Shown here piece after piece: positions 18,549 to 26,576 of a DNA stretch of 64,000 nucleotides. The position numbers and the translations under genes are program-made. Under the pieces are notes generated by a model. That model was not told where the DNA came from. It did not search any database and worked only from the letters and a program-made list of their open reading frames with translations. The first letter of the stretch is position 1, and every line of letters starts with the position of its first letter. Origin of the DNA: JAJFUV01 sp964561215 (GTDB lineage: Bacteria > Acidobacteriota > Terriglobia > Bryobacterales > Bryobacteraceae); NCBI GenBank assembly GCA_964561215.1, contig CAZLOS010000014.1:1-64000 (forward strand), given 5' to 3'.

Positions 18549-19056
18549 ATGATCAACCCAGGCATTGAAGGGAAAGTCGCGTTCATCACCGGTGCTAACC
18601 ACGGCGTCGGAGGGCGTGGCGGCCTCGCGCGAAGCCGGCCTCGGGGAGGCTTCGAGTATCCCGATCCTGTTCGACACGTGCGAGGCCGCTCTCGGCCCGG
18701 TCGATGTGCTCGTCAACAACCACACGCATTGCGTGCTCGACACCTTCGATCCGGCAGCCGTTTCGGGCCAGGGCTTCGGCATGGAACTGGTGTCGGCCGA
18801 GGGCATTGACGCGCATTTTGCGGCGAACGCCCGGGCCTACGCGCTTCTCCCGGAGGAGTACCTGCGGCGGCAGATGAAGCGGCAAGCGCGCTGGGGCGGA
18901 ATCGTCAACATCAGTACGGATGCGGCGCACTCGCACCCGGGCGCCGTGAGCTATGCGGCGAGCAAGCACGCCATCGAGTCCTATAGCCGCGCGGCCGCCG
19001 GAGGATGCACCAGTAACGCGTTCCCTTATGATAGAGTCTGGCCATCCACTTGCTGA
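18549..19056 (+). pseudogene. Decayed short-chain dehydrogenase/reductase
   Basis: ATG 18549 follows CAGGAGG by five bases and reads MINPGIEGKVAFITGANHGVGG, the SDR nucleotide-binding start. The frame is then lost near 18605-18620; a second frame carries on with PVDVLVNNHTHCVLDTFDP, RWGGIVNISTDAAHSHPGAVSYAASKHAIESYSRAA and stops at 19056. Against the usual 250 residues of SDRs, roughly 30-40 codons after the glycine motif and the whole C-terminal third are missing. The NNxH, serine and YxxxK elements remain readable, so decay looks recent. Confidence 0.82.
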
Positions 19057-19083
19057 CTCAATTCAAACTTCGAGAACGACACT

Positions 19084-19626
19084 ATGAGCTTCTTTACCAA
19101 GCGCAACGAATACGAGACGGATCTTCCCGAGCGTAATGACTTGCCTCAACGGGCGGCCCCGCTGACGAACCACCCGCATCTGCCCTCGGTTCAGGCCGAT
19201 GCATCCCGCGTCGCGCCGGCGGCTCCTCGCGGCATATCCAATATCGGCCGCACCGTAGTCATCAAAGGTGACATACACAGTGACGAAGACCTGCAGATCG
19301 AAGGGCAGATGGAGGGCCGGCTGGAGTTAGGTCAACACCGTCTGATTGTCGCGTCCAACGGCCAGGTCCAGGCCAGCATCAGGGCCAGGGACGTGGACGT
19401 TCATGGGACCGTCAAGGGGAACGTGGACGCTTCCGAGAGGGTCACGCTTCGAAAGAACTCAAGATTGATCGGCGACCTGAAGATGGCCAGCGTGGTCATC
19501 GAGGACGGCGCCTATTTCAAGGGCAGCGTCGACATCACCCAAGTCCAATCGCCCAAGATCAACGCTCCTCAGGACGGCCAGCTAGAGGGGAAGGCATCCT
19601 TCACCCAGGTTGATGGCGGTCATTAA
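19084..19626 (+). CDS. Bactofilin
   Basis: A 180-residue protein. Residues 1-55 are a disordered proline/alanine-rich tail, residues 56-160 form the bactofilin beta-helix (GRTVVIKGDIHSDEDLQIEG, then repeating hydrophobic/glycine turns VDVHGTVKGNVDASERVTL), and a short tail follows. Bactofilins polymerise into membrane-linked filaments that place cell-wall or polar factors. It stands alone, after the SDR remnant and before a 360-base gap with a strong hairpin. Confidence 0.94.
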   Translation: MSFFTKRNEYETDLPERNDLPQRAAPLTNHPHLPSVQADASRVAPAAPRGISNIGRTVVIKGDIHSDEDLQIEGQMEGRLELGQHRLIVASNGQVQASIRARDVDVHGTVKGNVDASERVTLRKNSRLIGDLKMASVVIEDGAYFKGSVDITQVQSPKINAPQDGQLEGKASFTQVDGGH

Positions 19627-19986
19627 TCCGACCCATTCAAGTGCTGCGGATGGGAAGAAAATACCGGGGAAGGTGTACGCTCGTTGCAGATTTTACCTAC
19701 GAACAATCTCTCCGCTGGGGATGCCGCGCCGGAGCCTCCCCAGCGGAGAGCGCGTACTACGCAGCGTGGTTTCGCCTTCTCCCGCCAGAGACTCGCAAGG
19801 GGAAGATCATTCATTCAAGCCCTGAAGGCTCAACCGGACCTCGAAGCCATCCTCAGTCAGGTCTCACATGCTATGAGTTTCCCGCGATTCTCGCAGTGGC
19901 GATAGCCACCAAGGAAAACACACTATCGGGTTAGCAATTGGTCTGCCAAACTCTCCGGCGTTCCATCGCGAGACGCTGCCGGCGTT
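19627..19986. other. 360-base non-coding stretch
   Basis: No convincing gene is present: short open frames exist but show no family resemblance or start signals. The main feature is the 14-base-pair inverted repeat at 19708-19750. The stretch separates the bactofilin gene from the convergent 143-residue protein gene. Confidence 0.6.
19708..19750. repeat. Perfect 14-bp inverted repeat, 15-base loop
   Basis: CTCTCCGCTGGGGA at 19708-19721 pairs without mismatch with TCCCCAGCGGAGAG at 19737-19750. It lies 81 bases after the bactofilin stop. There is no T-run on either strand right after it, so it is not a textbook intrinsic terminator. It may limit read-through between the convergent genes, protect the 3' end of the mRNA, or be an isolated mobile repeat. 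Confidence 0.7.
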
Positions 19987-20418
19987 TCATTTGCGCAGGA
20001 CGACCAGGGAGCACCGTGCTTCCTTGCAGTGCGCGAGGTCCACTTCGCAACTGTAGCCGAGAGGTTCGAGCACGCGGCGGTAAAGGACGTCGCAGTGGTG
20101 GCAGTATTCCGGGTAGGCTTCGATGTGCTTTGTTTCGATGAGGCGGCCCATGGAGGGGCAATGGTACATGTCGATACGGAACATGCCCGCTTCCTCATCC
20201 AGTTCCATTGAGAAATCCGCGGCTTCCTCGTTCAGCGTGTGGCTCCAGTAAAGCCAGCAACCTTTGATGCCGTTGGCAACCACCAGTTCCTTCAGGTTGC
20301 CCAGGAAGTTGTCCGAAAGGTACTCCCAGAAGGCCATCACGGCGGCCTTGCCACCGCGCGAATCCAGATACTTGAACAGTTCGCTGTAAGCGGGGATGAA
20401 ATCGGTGCAGGAGATCAT
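19987..20418 (-). CDS. Small cysteine-rich protein, ATC-hydrolase-like fold, paralogue of its neighbour
   Basis: A 143-residue cytosolic-looking protein (MISCTDFIPAYSELFKYLDS). It has helical N-terminal and central parts and a cysteine/histidine cluster: YHCPSM, then YCHHCDVLY, then HCKEARC. The layout resembles the L-2-amino-thiazoline-4-carboxylate hydrolase-like family, a weak match by eye. It aligns by eye with the upstream 155-residue protein (both have YL, an aromatic helix, an acidic strand and then a CP motif), so the pair look like diverged tandem duplicates. ATGA overlap with the upstream stop shows coupling. Confidence 0.7.
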   Translation of the reverse strand: MISCTDFIPAYSELFKYLDSRGGKAAVMAFWEYLSDNFLGNLKELVVANGIKGCWLYWSHTLNEEAADFSMELDEEAGMFRIDMYHCPSMGRLIETKHIEAYPEYCHHCDVLYRRVLEPLGYSCEVDLAHCKEARCSLVVLRK

Positions 20419-20882
20419 GCGGCCCTCCGGCGGAAGATTTGCGTGCTGCGCCCCGTGGCGTCGTCATAATCCGGCATCTCGGCCTCGAACGGCGTGCCCT
20501 CGACGAGCGCCTCATTCACCGTGCGCGACGTTTCGCTGAACATGCGCGCCACCTTGTAGCCGTGCTCGCGCAGGTGCGTTACGGCCGGGCAACGCTCGAC
20601 ATGCAGCGTCAGCGTATCGCCATTCATCTCGATGCGCACCGAACCGCCTTCGACCGCGTACATCCGCTCGAAATGCTCCTTGAGCGCATCCAGGCCTCGG
20701 GTCGCGATCTGCTCGCGCACCGGGGCGTAGTAGGACCGGACAAATTGCCGCAAGTACTCGCGGACGGCCTCGGGCCCGTACGTCTCGTGCAGGTATTCGA
20801 TTCCGTTGCTCAGCGCGCCGTGAAAGTCCTTGTGCAGGTACTTGTTGTCTGCGGCGCTGCGCCGCATGACCAGCTTGCCCAT
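20415..20882 (-). CDS. Small helical protein, paralogue of the downstream gene
   Basis: A 155-residue protein beginning MGKLVMRRSAADNKYLHKDF. It shares the order of elements with the downstream 143-residue protein but keeps only the single cysteine in VERCPAVTHLRE; the C-terminal Cys/His cluster is absent. If the family is catalytic through those cysteines, this copy may be a structural partner. It starts 12 bases after the stop of the ceramidase-family gene and overlaps the next gene by four bases, forming a three-gene operon. No function can be assigned. Confidence 0.7.
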   Translation of the reverse strand: MGKLVMRRSAADNKYLHKDFHGALSNGIEYLHETYGPEAVREYLRQFVRSYYAPVREQIATRGLDALKEHFERMYAVEGGSVRIEMNGDTLTLHVERCPAVTHLREHGYKVARMFSETSRTVNEALVEGTPFEAEMPDYDDATGRSTQIFRRRAA

Positions 20883-20894
20883 GCCATACTCTCC

Positions 20895-22217
20895 TTATTT
20901 TTGAAATAGCGCATCGAGCTGGCGCAGGGCGGATGCTGCGAGCCGCGAACCCGCGTCGCCGGTGTAGAAGGTGGCTCCGGGCGTCGGCTCGTAACCGCCC
21001 TGCCCGAAAGCTTCGCGCGTCGGAATGTAGCCGATGGCGTCGTTGGCCAGTTCCACCACGAGTGTGTGGCGCGCCGGCGATTTGCGCTTGATCTCCAGGC
21101 CGTACTCGTTGAAAATCTCGCCCGGCAACCCCACGACGGCCGCATCGCCCAGGCGGATCACCATGACCTCGGGCAGATCGTCCTCGTGCTGTTTCTCGTA
21201 CATGCCGAGGCGGGTCACGGCCCAATACTCGTCAGGCAGGCCGTCCACCTGTCCCGGCGCATGGCCTCCGGCCAGTTCGCGGATGACGTTCTGGCACCAC
21301 CGGTGTTCTTCCTCGCTGATTTTGAGACGTTCGAGCGGCACACGTTCGCTCGAGACGGCGAGTTCGTCGCCCTCGACGGGCTCGGCGGAACGGAGCGCCT
21401 GACACGCATCCGCAGCCAGCATGTAGCCGGCGCGTTCGGTCATGGTGTAGCCGCGGCCCATGGTGCGGTCGCTGTAATCGACGTGGTTCACATTGCCGCA
21501 ACAGCCATTGAAGTACGCCGCCACGAAATCCGGGCCGAATAGCTGGCGCATGGCAATCGCCAGATAGCCTGGGAAATCCGCCGAATAGAGCCAGTTGTCG
21601 CCTGCCAGGATGGCGGGGTGCAGCGCATAGTTCACCACTGCGGCCCGCTCCACGCCATCTCGTTTCACGCCAAGCACGCGCAATTCGAAGTCCGCCCCGC
21701 CCAGCGGTTTGACCACGAAGTCCGGATCGAGGCCCTCCCAGTTCATGTGCGTCCGGCCGTCTTTGCACAGCAGGCGGCGATTGTGGGGCAGACGGTCCTC
21801 GAAGACCGCCCCGGCTACCAAGTCCGCCTCCGACAGGTTGCCAACAGCCAGAGGCACGGCCTCGGCGATCCGATCGAGAAACCGCTGGATGTCCGCCTCA
21901 TCGCATTTCGGCAGCGACCCCAGGTTCATAGGAGCCGGACCGCTGTGCGTGTGCGTGGCTGCCACCAGGATGCGTCCGGCGGGAATACCGCTGGCGCGCG
22001 AAGCGCACTCACGGATGTGTGCGACATTGTCGCGGTTCAGCATGCAGATGTCCGCCGAGAGCATCGCCGCGCGGTCGCCTGTCGAATTCTCGAAGACGAA
22101 GGCTCGGGCGCACAGCGGATCGTGCACGCCGCGGGCAGCATAATCGTCCCTGAAATTGCCCATCAGGGGCAGGCCTGGAGCAGGTGTGTAATCGACTTCC
22201 GCGACGCCAATCCGCAT
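20895..22217 (-). CDS. Neutral/alkaline ceramidase N-terminal-domain family protein
   Basis: About 440 residues from ATG 22217 (MRIGVAEVDYTPAPGLPLMGN), preferred over ATG 22235 because GGAGGG falls inside the latter and serves 22217. The zinc motif ATHTHSGPAPMN and the sequence YFNGCCGNVNHVDYSDR place it in the neutral ceramidase-like family. It is shorter than full ceramidases (650 or more residues), lacks the C-terminal domain and has no signal peptide, so it is probably cytosolic. The position where ceramidases carry the catalytic serine appears to be GNVNHV here, so ceramide need not be the substrate. First gene of an operon with two small paralogous proteins; divergent from a deacylase gene 63 bases away. 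Confidence 0.82.
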   Translation of the reverse strand: MRIGVAEVDYTPAPGLPLMGNFRDDYAARGVHDPLCARAFVFENSTGDRAAMLSADICMLNRDNVAHIRECASRASGIPAGRILVAATHTHSGPAPMNLGSLPKCDEADIQRFLDRIAEAVPLAVGNLSEADLVAGAVFEDRLPHNRRLLCKDGRTHMNWEGLDPDFVVKPLGGADFELRVLGVKRDGVERAAVVNYALHPAILAGDNWLYSADFPGYLAIAMRQLFGPDFVAAYFNGCCGNVNHVDYSDRTMGRGYTMTERAGYMLAADACQALRSAEPVEGDELAVSSERVPLERLKISEEEHRWCQNVIRELAGGHAPGQVDGLPDEYWAVTRLGMYEKQHEDDLPEVMVIRLGDAAVVGLPGEIFNEYGLEIKRKSPARHTLVVELANDAIGYIPTREAFGQGGYEPTPGATFYTGDAGSRLAASALRQLDALFQK

Positions 22218-22280
22218 ACTGTTTAATCCCTCCATTCATGATACTGCCGGCGTGCTCGGCGCTTCGATACACTCAAAACG

Positions 22281-23789
22281 ATGGAAACGCTTCTGTTCGC
22301 GAATGGCTCGCTGGTGGACGGCACCGGCGCGCCGCCCGTGCGAGGCGATGTGCTGGTGCGGGATGGTCGCATCGCCCAGGTAGGCAAGGTCAGGATCGAC
22401 GGGGAATGCCGGCGCATCGATTGCACAGGACTCGTCGTTGCGCCGGGCTTCATCGATATACACAGCCACTCGGATTTGCAGGTGCTGGCGAACCGCCGCG
22501 AGAAATCCGGCCAGGGCGTGACCACCGAGATAGTGGGTAACTGCGGTTTCTCGCCGTACCCGAGCGGCGCCGATCCCAAGTTGCTGCGCGAGTACGCGCA
22601 GCCGATCCTCATGGGGGAAGGCGCTTGGGGCTGGAAGAGCGCCAAGGACTATCTGAAGGCCGCAGCCGAACAATCGCGCCTGGTAAACGTGCTGTCGCTG
22701 GTAGGGCACGGCAGCCTGCGCGTAGCCGTGGCCGGCTTTCGCCAGGATGCGCTCAGCAAGGCCGAAATGGACCATGCCGAACAGATGCTGGACCAGTGCC
22801 TGAGCGAGGGGGCCTCAGGCTTCACGACGGGACTGATGTACGCGCCCGGGTCCAGCGCTCCGGTCGAGGAAATTGTGCGGTTGTGCAAGGTGGCGGCGCG
22901 GCGCGGCAAGGTTTACGCCACGCACATGCGCAGCTATGCCTGGCAGTTGCTGGAAGCACTCGACGAACAGATCCGAATCGCCCGGGAGAGCGGCTGCCGG
23001 ATCGAAATCTCGCACCTGCAGGCGGTGGGACAGGCCAACTGGCACAAGCAGGAACAGGCTCTGGAAAAAATCGAAAACGCTCGCCGGCAGGGCGTGGACA
23101 TAGGCTTCGACATCTATCCGTACACGGCAGGCAGCACCATGCTGACGCAGTTCCTGCCACAATCGGCGCTGGCGGGTGGCCTGGATGGCATGGTGGCGCT
23201 GCTGAAGAACCCGCAGAAGCGTGAGCGGATCGCGGCCGAAGTACGACAGATGACCGCGCAGCGGTGGACCGACGTGCTCGTCACTTCGGTGGCCACGGAA
23301 GCCAACCGGCCGATCGTGGGGAAGAACATCGGCGAGATCGCCGGAATGCGCAAGAAAGATCCGGTTGAAACGGTGCTGGACCTGCTGATCGAAGAGAGGG
23401 ACAACATCATCATCGTGTCGTTCAACCAGAGCGAGGACAACCTGCGCAAGCTGCTGACACATCCGTTGTGCAGCGTGGGCAGCGACGGTTTCTATGTGAA
23501 GGGGCGTCCCCACCCCCGGCTTTACGGCACCTTCCCCGCACTGCTTGGACGCGTGGTGCGCGAGAAGCACTGGATGAGCCTCGAACAGGCGGTGCACAAG
23601 ATCACTGGCCGTCCGGCAGAGCGTTTCGGAATCAAGGACCGCGGCAGGCTCGCGGCGGGCTGCGCGGCGGACATCGCCGTTTTCGACGCGAACACGGTGA
23701 TGGGCCCGGGTACGTACGAGAAGCCGGAGCAGGCCCCCATCGGTATCCGCATGGTATTTCGCAACGGCCGCCAGGTGACGCCCGCTTGA
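22281..23789 (+). CDS. N-acyl-D-amino-acid deacylase family amidohydrolase
   Basis: A 502-residue enzyme of the D-aminoacylase group. METLLFANGSLVDGTGAPPV is the amidohydrolase N-terminal beta domain. Metal ligands: HSH at 61-63 (DIHSHSDLQV), the bridging cysteine in EIVGNCGFSP (Cys88), histidines in ATHMRSYAWQ and EISHLQAVG, and aspartate in VGSDGFYVKG. The likely reaction is removal of the N-acyl group from D-amino acids or dipeptide-like amides. TACACT lies seven bases before the ATG, so the transcript may be leaderless. The next gene starts within its stop codon. Confidence 0.9.
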   Translation: METLLFANGSLVDGTGAPPVRGDVLVRDGRIAQVGKVRIDGECRRIDCTGLVVAPGFIDIHSHSDLQVLANRREKSGQGVTTEIVGNCGFSPYPSGADPKLLREYAQPILMGEGAWGWKSAKDYLKAAAEQSRLVNVLSLVGHGSLRVAVAGFRQDALSKAEMDHAEQMLDQCLSEGASGFTTGLMYAPGSSAPVEEIVRLCKVAARRGKVYATHMRSYAWQLLEALDEQIRIARESGCRIEISHLQAVGQANWHKQEQALEKIENARRQGVDIGFDIYPYTAGSTMLTQFLPQSALAGGLDGMVALLKNPQKRERIAAEVRQMTAQRWTDVLVTSVATEANRPIVGKNIGEIAGMRKKDPVETVLDLLIEERDNIIIVSFNQSEDNLRKLLTHPLCSVGSDGFYVKGRPHPRLYGTFPALLGRVVREKHWMSLEQAVHKITGRPAERFGIKDRGRLAAGCAADIAVFDANTVMGPGTYEKPEQAPIGIRMVFRNGRQVTPA

Positions 23790-24784
23790 ACGAAGAAACC
23801 GCGTGGAACATCACGGCCGCCGACAACGAACTCTTCCAGCGGGAGTTGGATTCGTTTCTCCCCCACCGCGTCTTCGACGCCCACGCGCATCTCTACCATC
23901 TCGAAGATTTCGGTGTAAATCCCACGTCGTTCCTTTCCGCAGGTCCGACGCCGGCCGGATTGGCCGGATTCCGGGATTGGTCCTGCCGTTTGACGCCGCG
24001 TCGCGAGTACTCGGTGCTGGCTTTCGGTTTCCCGGCCGCGGGACTGGATGTGGAAGCCGCCAACCGATTCGTAGCAGCCGAAGTGCGCGGAGACCGGCAA
24101 TCCCGTGCCGCCATGGTGGTCACACCGGAACTGGACGCGGAAGCGGTGAGGGCCGCCGTGTGCCGGGAGAAGTTCGCCGGACTGAAGTGCTACCACGTGT
24201 ATGCCGGCACGCAGCCGACATTCGAAGCGGAGGTGGGCAGGTACCTCAGCGAGGATCATATGCGCGTGGCGCACGAAGAGCGGCTCACTATCACGTTGCA
24301 CCTGGTACGGGCGCGAGCGCTGGCCGATCCGGCGAATCAGCAGGCCATCCGCTCCTATGCCGAACGCTATCCGAGTGCGCGCTTGGTGCTGGCGCATGCT
24401 GGGCGCGGGTTCAATCCGTGCCACACGATTGAAGGGATCGGGGCGCTAAAGGGCCTGCGAAACGTATGGTTCGACACGAGCGCGGTCTGCGAGGGAGGGG
24501 CCTACGAGGCCGTCATCGAGACGATGGGCGTTGGCCGGCTGCTCTATGGGTCCGACTTCCCCGTGTCGCTCATGCGGGCTCGCCCGGTGGCGCTGGGCGA
24601 TTCATTCCTCTGGATATCGCGGGAGAATACCGACTTTACAGCGGCTTACGCGGATGTCGCCCCGTCGCTCACCGGCATGGAATCCTTGCGCGTTCTGAAA
24701 CGGGCGTGCCACCACATGCACCTTTCAGACTCGGACGTCGAGCGTATCTTCTGGCGCAACGCGGCGGAACTGTTCGGGCTTTAA
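23786..24784 (+). CDS. Metal-dependent amidohydrolase (amidohydrolase-2 type)
   Basis: About 332 residues. I place the start at TTG 23786 because AGGTGA precedes it by seven bases and TTGA overlaps the stop of the deacylase gene; the frame is open further upstream but only as a shadow of that gene. FDAHAHLYHLED is the metal motif, KCYHVYAG and LHLVRARAL are mid-barrel strands, LVLAHAGRGFNP carries a histidine, and LLYGSDFPVSL is the C-terminal aspartate motif of TIM-barrel hydrolases and decarboxylases. The substrate is unknown; pairing with a D-aminoacylase suggests a two-step breakdown of an acylated compound. Confidence 0.85.
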   Translation: MNEETAWNITAADNELFQRELDSFLPHRVFDAHAHLYHLEDFGVNPTSFLSAGPTPAGLAGFRDWSCRLTPRREYSVLAFGFPAAGLDVEAANRFVAAEVRGDRQSRAAMVVTPELDAEAVRAAVCREKFAGLKCYHVYAGTQPTFEAEVGRYLSEDHMRVAHEERLTITLHLVRARALADPANQQAIRSYAERYPSARLVLAHAGRGFNPCHTIEGIGALKGLRNVWFDTSAVCEGGAYEAVIETMGVGRLLYGSDFPVSLMRARPVALGDSFLWISRENTDFTAAYADVAPSLTGMESLRVLKRACHHMHLSDSDVERIFWRNAAELFGL

Positions 24785-24840
24785 TCCCCAGGGAATCAAT
24801 CACCTTCCCGGCATACCTCCAACAGTGGCAGAATGGATTC

Positions 24841-26448
24841 ATGTCACAACCAGTTATCCTTGTTGCGAGCGGAGATTTGCGCCTATCGGCGAACCAGCAG
24901 TGCTGGCCCGCCCAGCAGCGCATGGAAGCAGCGGTCATGGCCGCCATCCGGAAGGAAGGCTATGAAGTCGTGCGAGGCCATGATGTCGACCCTGTGGAAG
25001 GCCACGGCTTCATCAAGAGCCAGATCCAGGGTATCGAAATCTTCCGCAAGATCCCCAAGGATGCGCCCGTGGTCGTCGCGGAAGCGGTTTGGCAGTACAG
25101 CCACCACGTCCTGCCGGGCCTGCTGACGCACAAGGGCCCCATCCTGACGGTGGCCAACTGGAGCGGCGAGTATCCCGGCCTGGTGGGCATGTTGAACCTG
25201 AACGCCGGCCTGACGAAAGCGGGCGTGAAGTATACGACCTTGTGGAGCGAGGATTTCACCGATCAGTACTTCCAGAGCCGGCTGCGCAACTGGCTGAAGG
25301 GTAAACCGGTGCGCCACGACACCAGCCACGCCGTGAAACTCAGCTCCTTTAAGCTGCCCCCCGCGGCCGAACAGACCGGAGCAGTGCTGGCGCAGGAACT
25401 GTTGGCGGACAAGGCCATCATGGGCATCTTCGATGAAGGCTGCATGGGTATGTACAACGCCATCATCCAGGATGAACTGCTGTTCAAAATCGGCATCTGC
25501 AAGGAACGGCTGAGCCAGTCCACGTTGTACGCGGCCATGCTCACGGTACCGGACGCCGAGGCGCAGGAAGTTCGCAATTGGCTGGACGCCAAGGGCATGA
25601 AGTTCGTCACGGGGCCGAATCCGGACACGGATCTCACGGACGGCCAGATTCTCGATCAGTGCAAGATGTACATTTCGGCCGTGCGGCTCGCCGACCAGTT
25701 CGGCTGCTCGTTGATCGGCATCCAGTACCAGCAGGGCCTGAAGGACCTGGTGCCGGCTTCGGACCTGGTCGAAGGACTGTTGAACAACGTAGACCGTCCG
25801 CCGGTGAAGGACGCCCAGGGGCGTGTGCTGTTCGAAGGCAAACCGGTCCCGCACTTCAACGAAGTGGATGAAGGCGCTGGAGTCGACGCGCTGGCGACCA
25901 ATCGCGTGTGGACGAAACTGGGTATCCCGCCCGAGACGACCTTGCACGACGTGCGCTACGGCGAGGATTACGAACTCAACGGCAAGAAGGAATTCGTTTG
26001 GATATATGAGATCAGCGGCGCGGTTCCGCCTGCACACCTTCCCGGCGGCTACGCGGGCGCGAGCAGCGAACGTCAGCCACCAATGTTCTTCAAAAAGGGC
26101 GGCGGCACGATTAAGGGCCTCTGCAAACCCGGCGAGATCGTCTGGAGCCGCGTGTTCGTGGACAACGGGAAATTAAAGGCGGATATCGGGCGCGGCAGGG
26201 CCGTACAACTTCCGCAGGAAGAAACCGACCGCCTCTGGAAGATCACCAATCCGGAATGGCCCATGATGCAGGCCATCACGTATGGCGTCAGCCGGAATCA
26301 GTTCATGGCGCGCCACAAGTCGAACCACATCCAGGTGGCCTATGCGCCGGATGCCGAAAGCGCCAACACAGCTCTGGCCACGAAGGCCGCCATGTTCCGG
26401 GAATTGGGGGTGGAAGTCTCCATCTGCGGAACCAACCACGGCCTGTAA
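24841..26448 (+). CDS. L-fucose/L-arabinose isomerase-like protein
   Basis: A 535-residue protein beginning MSQPVILVASGDLRLSANQQ. Order and length match the fucose isomerase-like family (aldose-ketose isomerases): an N-terminal Rossmann-like domain, a second alpha/beta domain with MGIFDEGCMGMYNAI, and a C-terminal domain with a terminal histidine (GTNHGL), where family members carry a metal ligand. The residue match to characterised isomerases is low by eye, so the sugar is unknown and another role is possible. It lies 56 bases after the amidohydrolase, same strand, and is followed by REP-like hairpins. Confidence 0.75.
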   Translation: MSQPVILVASGDLRLSANQQCWPAQQRMEAAVMAAIRKEGYEVVRGHDVDPVEGHGFIKSQIQGIEIFRKIPKDAPVVVAEAVWQYSHHVLPGLLTHKGPILTVANWSGEYPGLVGMLNLNAGLTKAGVKYTTLWSEDFTDQYFQSRLRNWLKGKPVRHDTSHAVKLSSFKLPPAAEQTGAVLAQELLADKAIMGIFDEGCMGMYNAIIQDELLFKIGICKERLSQSTLYAAMLTVPDAEAQEVRNWLDAKGMKFVTGPNPDTDLTDGQILDQCKMYISAVRLADQFGCSLIGIQYQQGLKDLVPASDLVEGLLNNVDRPPVKDAQGRVLFEGKPVPHFNEVDEGAGVDALATNRVWTKLGIPPETTLHDVRYGEDYELNGKKEFVWIYEISGAVPPAHLPGGYAGASSERQPPMFFKKGGGTIKGLCKPGEIVWSRVFVDNGKLKADIGRGRAVQLPQEETDRLWKITNPEWPMMQAITYGVSRNQFMARHKSNHIQVAYAPDAESANTALATKAAMFRELGVEVSICGTNHGL

Positions 26449-26458
26449 CAGAAACCTG

Positions 26459-26553
26459 CTGGAAAAGGGGGCAGACAGCCTTTTCCGCGAGGGCATTTTA
26501 GCGCGACCTGGCGTAAGATCCAGGCAGGAAAAGGTGTCTGTCCCCTTTTCCAG
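26459..26553. repeat. Pair of inverted REP-like hairpins (BIME-like)
   Basis: The left unit is 26459-26486 and the right unit 26527-26553. Each has an 8-bp stem (GGAAAAGG with CCTTTTCC) and a loop carrying GCAGACAG or its complement GTCTGTCC. The right unit is the reverse complement of the left with one substitution and one indel. About 40 bases separate them. CAGAAAC occurs at both 26449-26455 and 26551-26557. This arrangement is that of REP/BIME elements mobilised by RAYT transposases; no transposase gene is in the window. Confidence 0.75.
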
Positions 26554-26576
26554 AAACAACACAGGAGGTTACCGGA

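Noticed and set aside
19641..19934. 97-codon frame in the gap after the bactofilin gene
   Set aside because: Spans the inverted repeat, has no ribosome site and shows no protein-like pattern.
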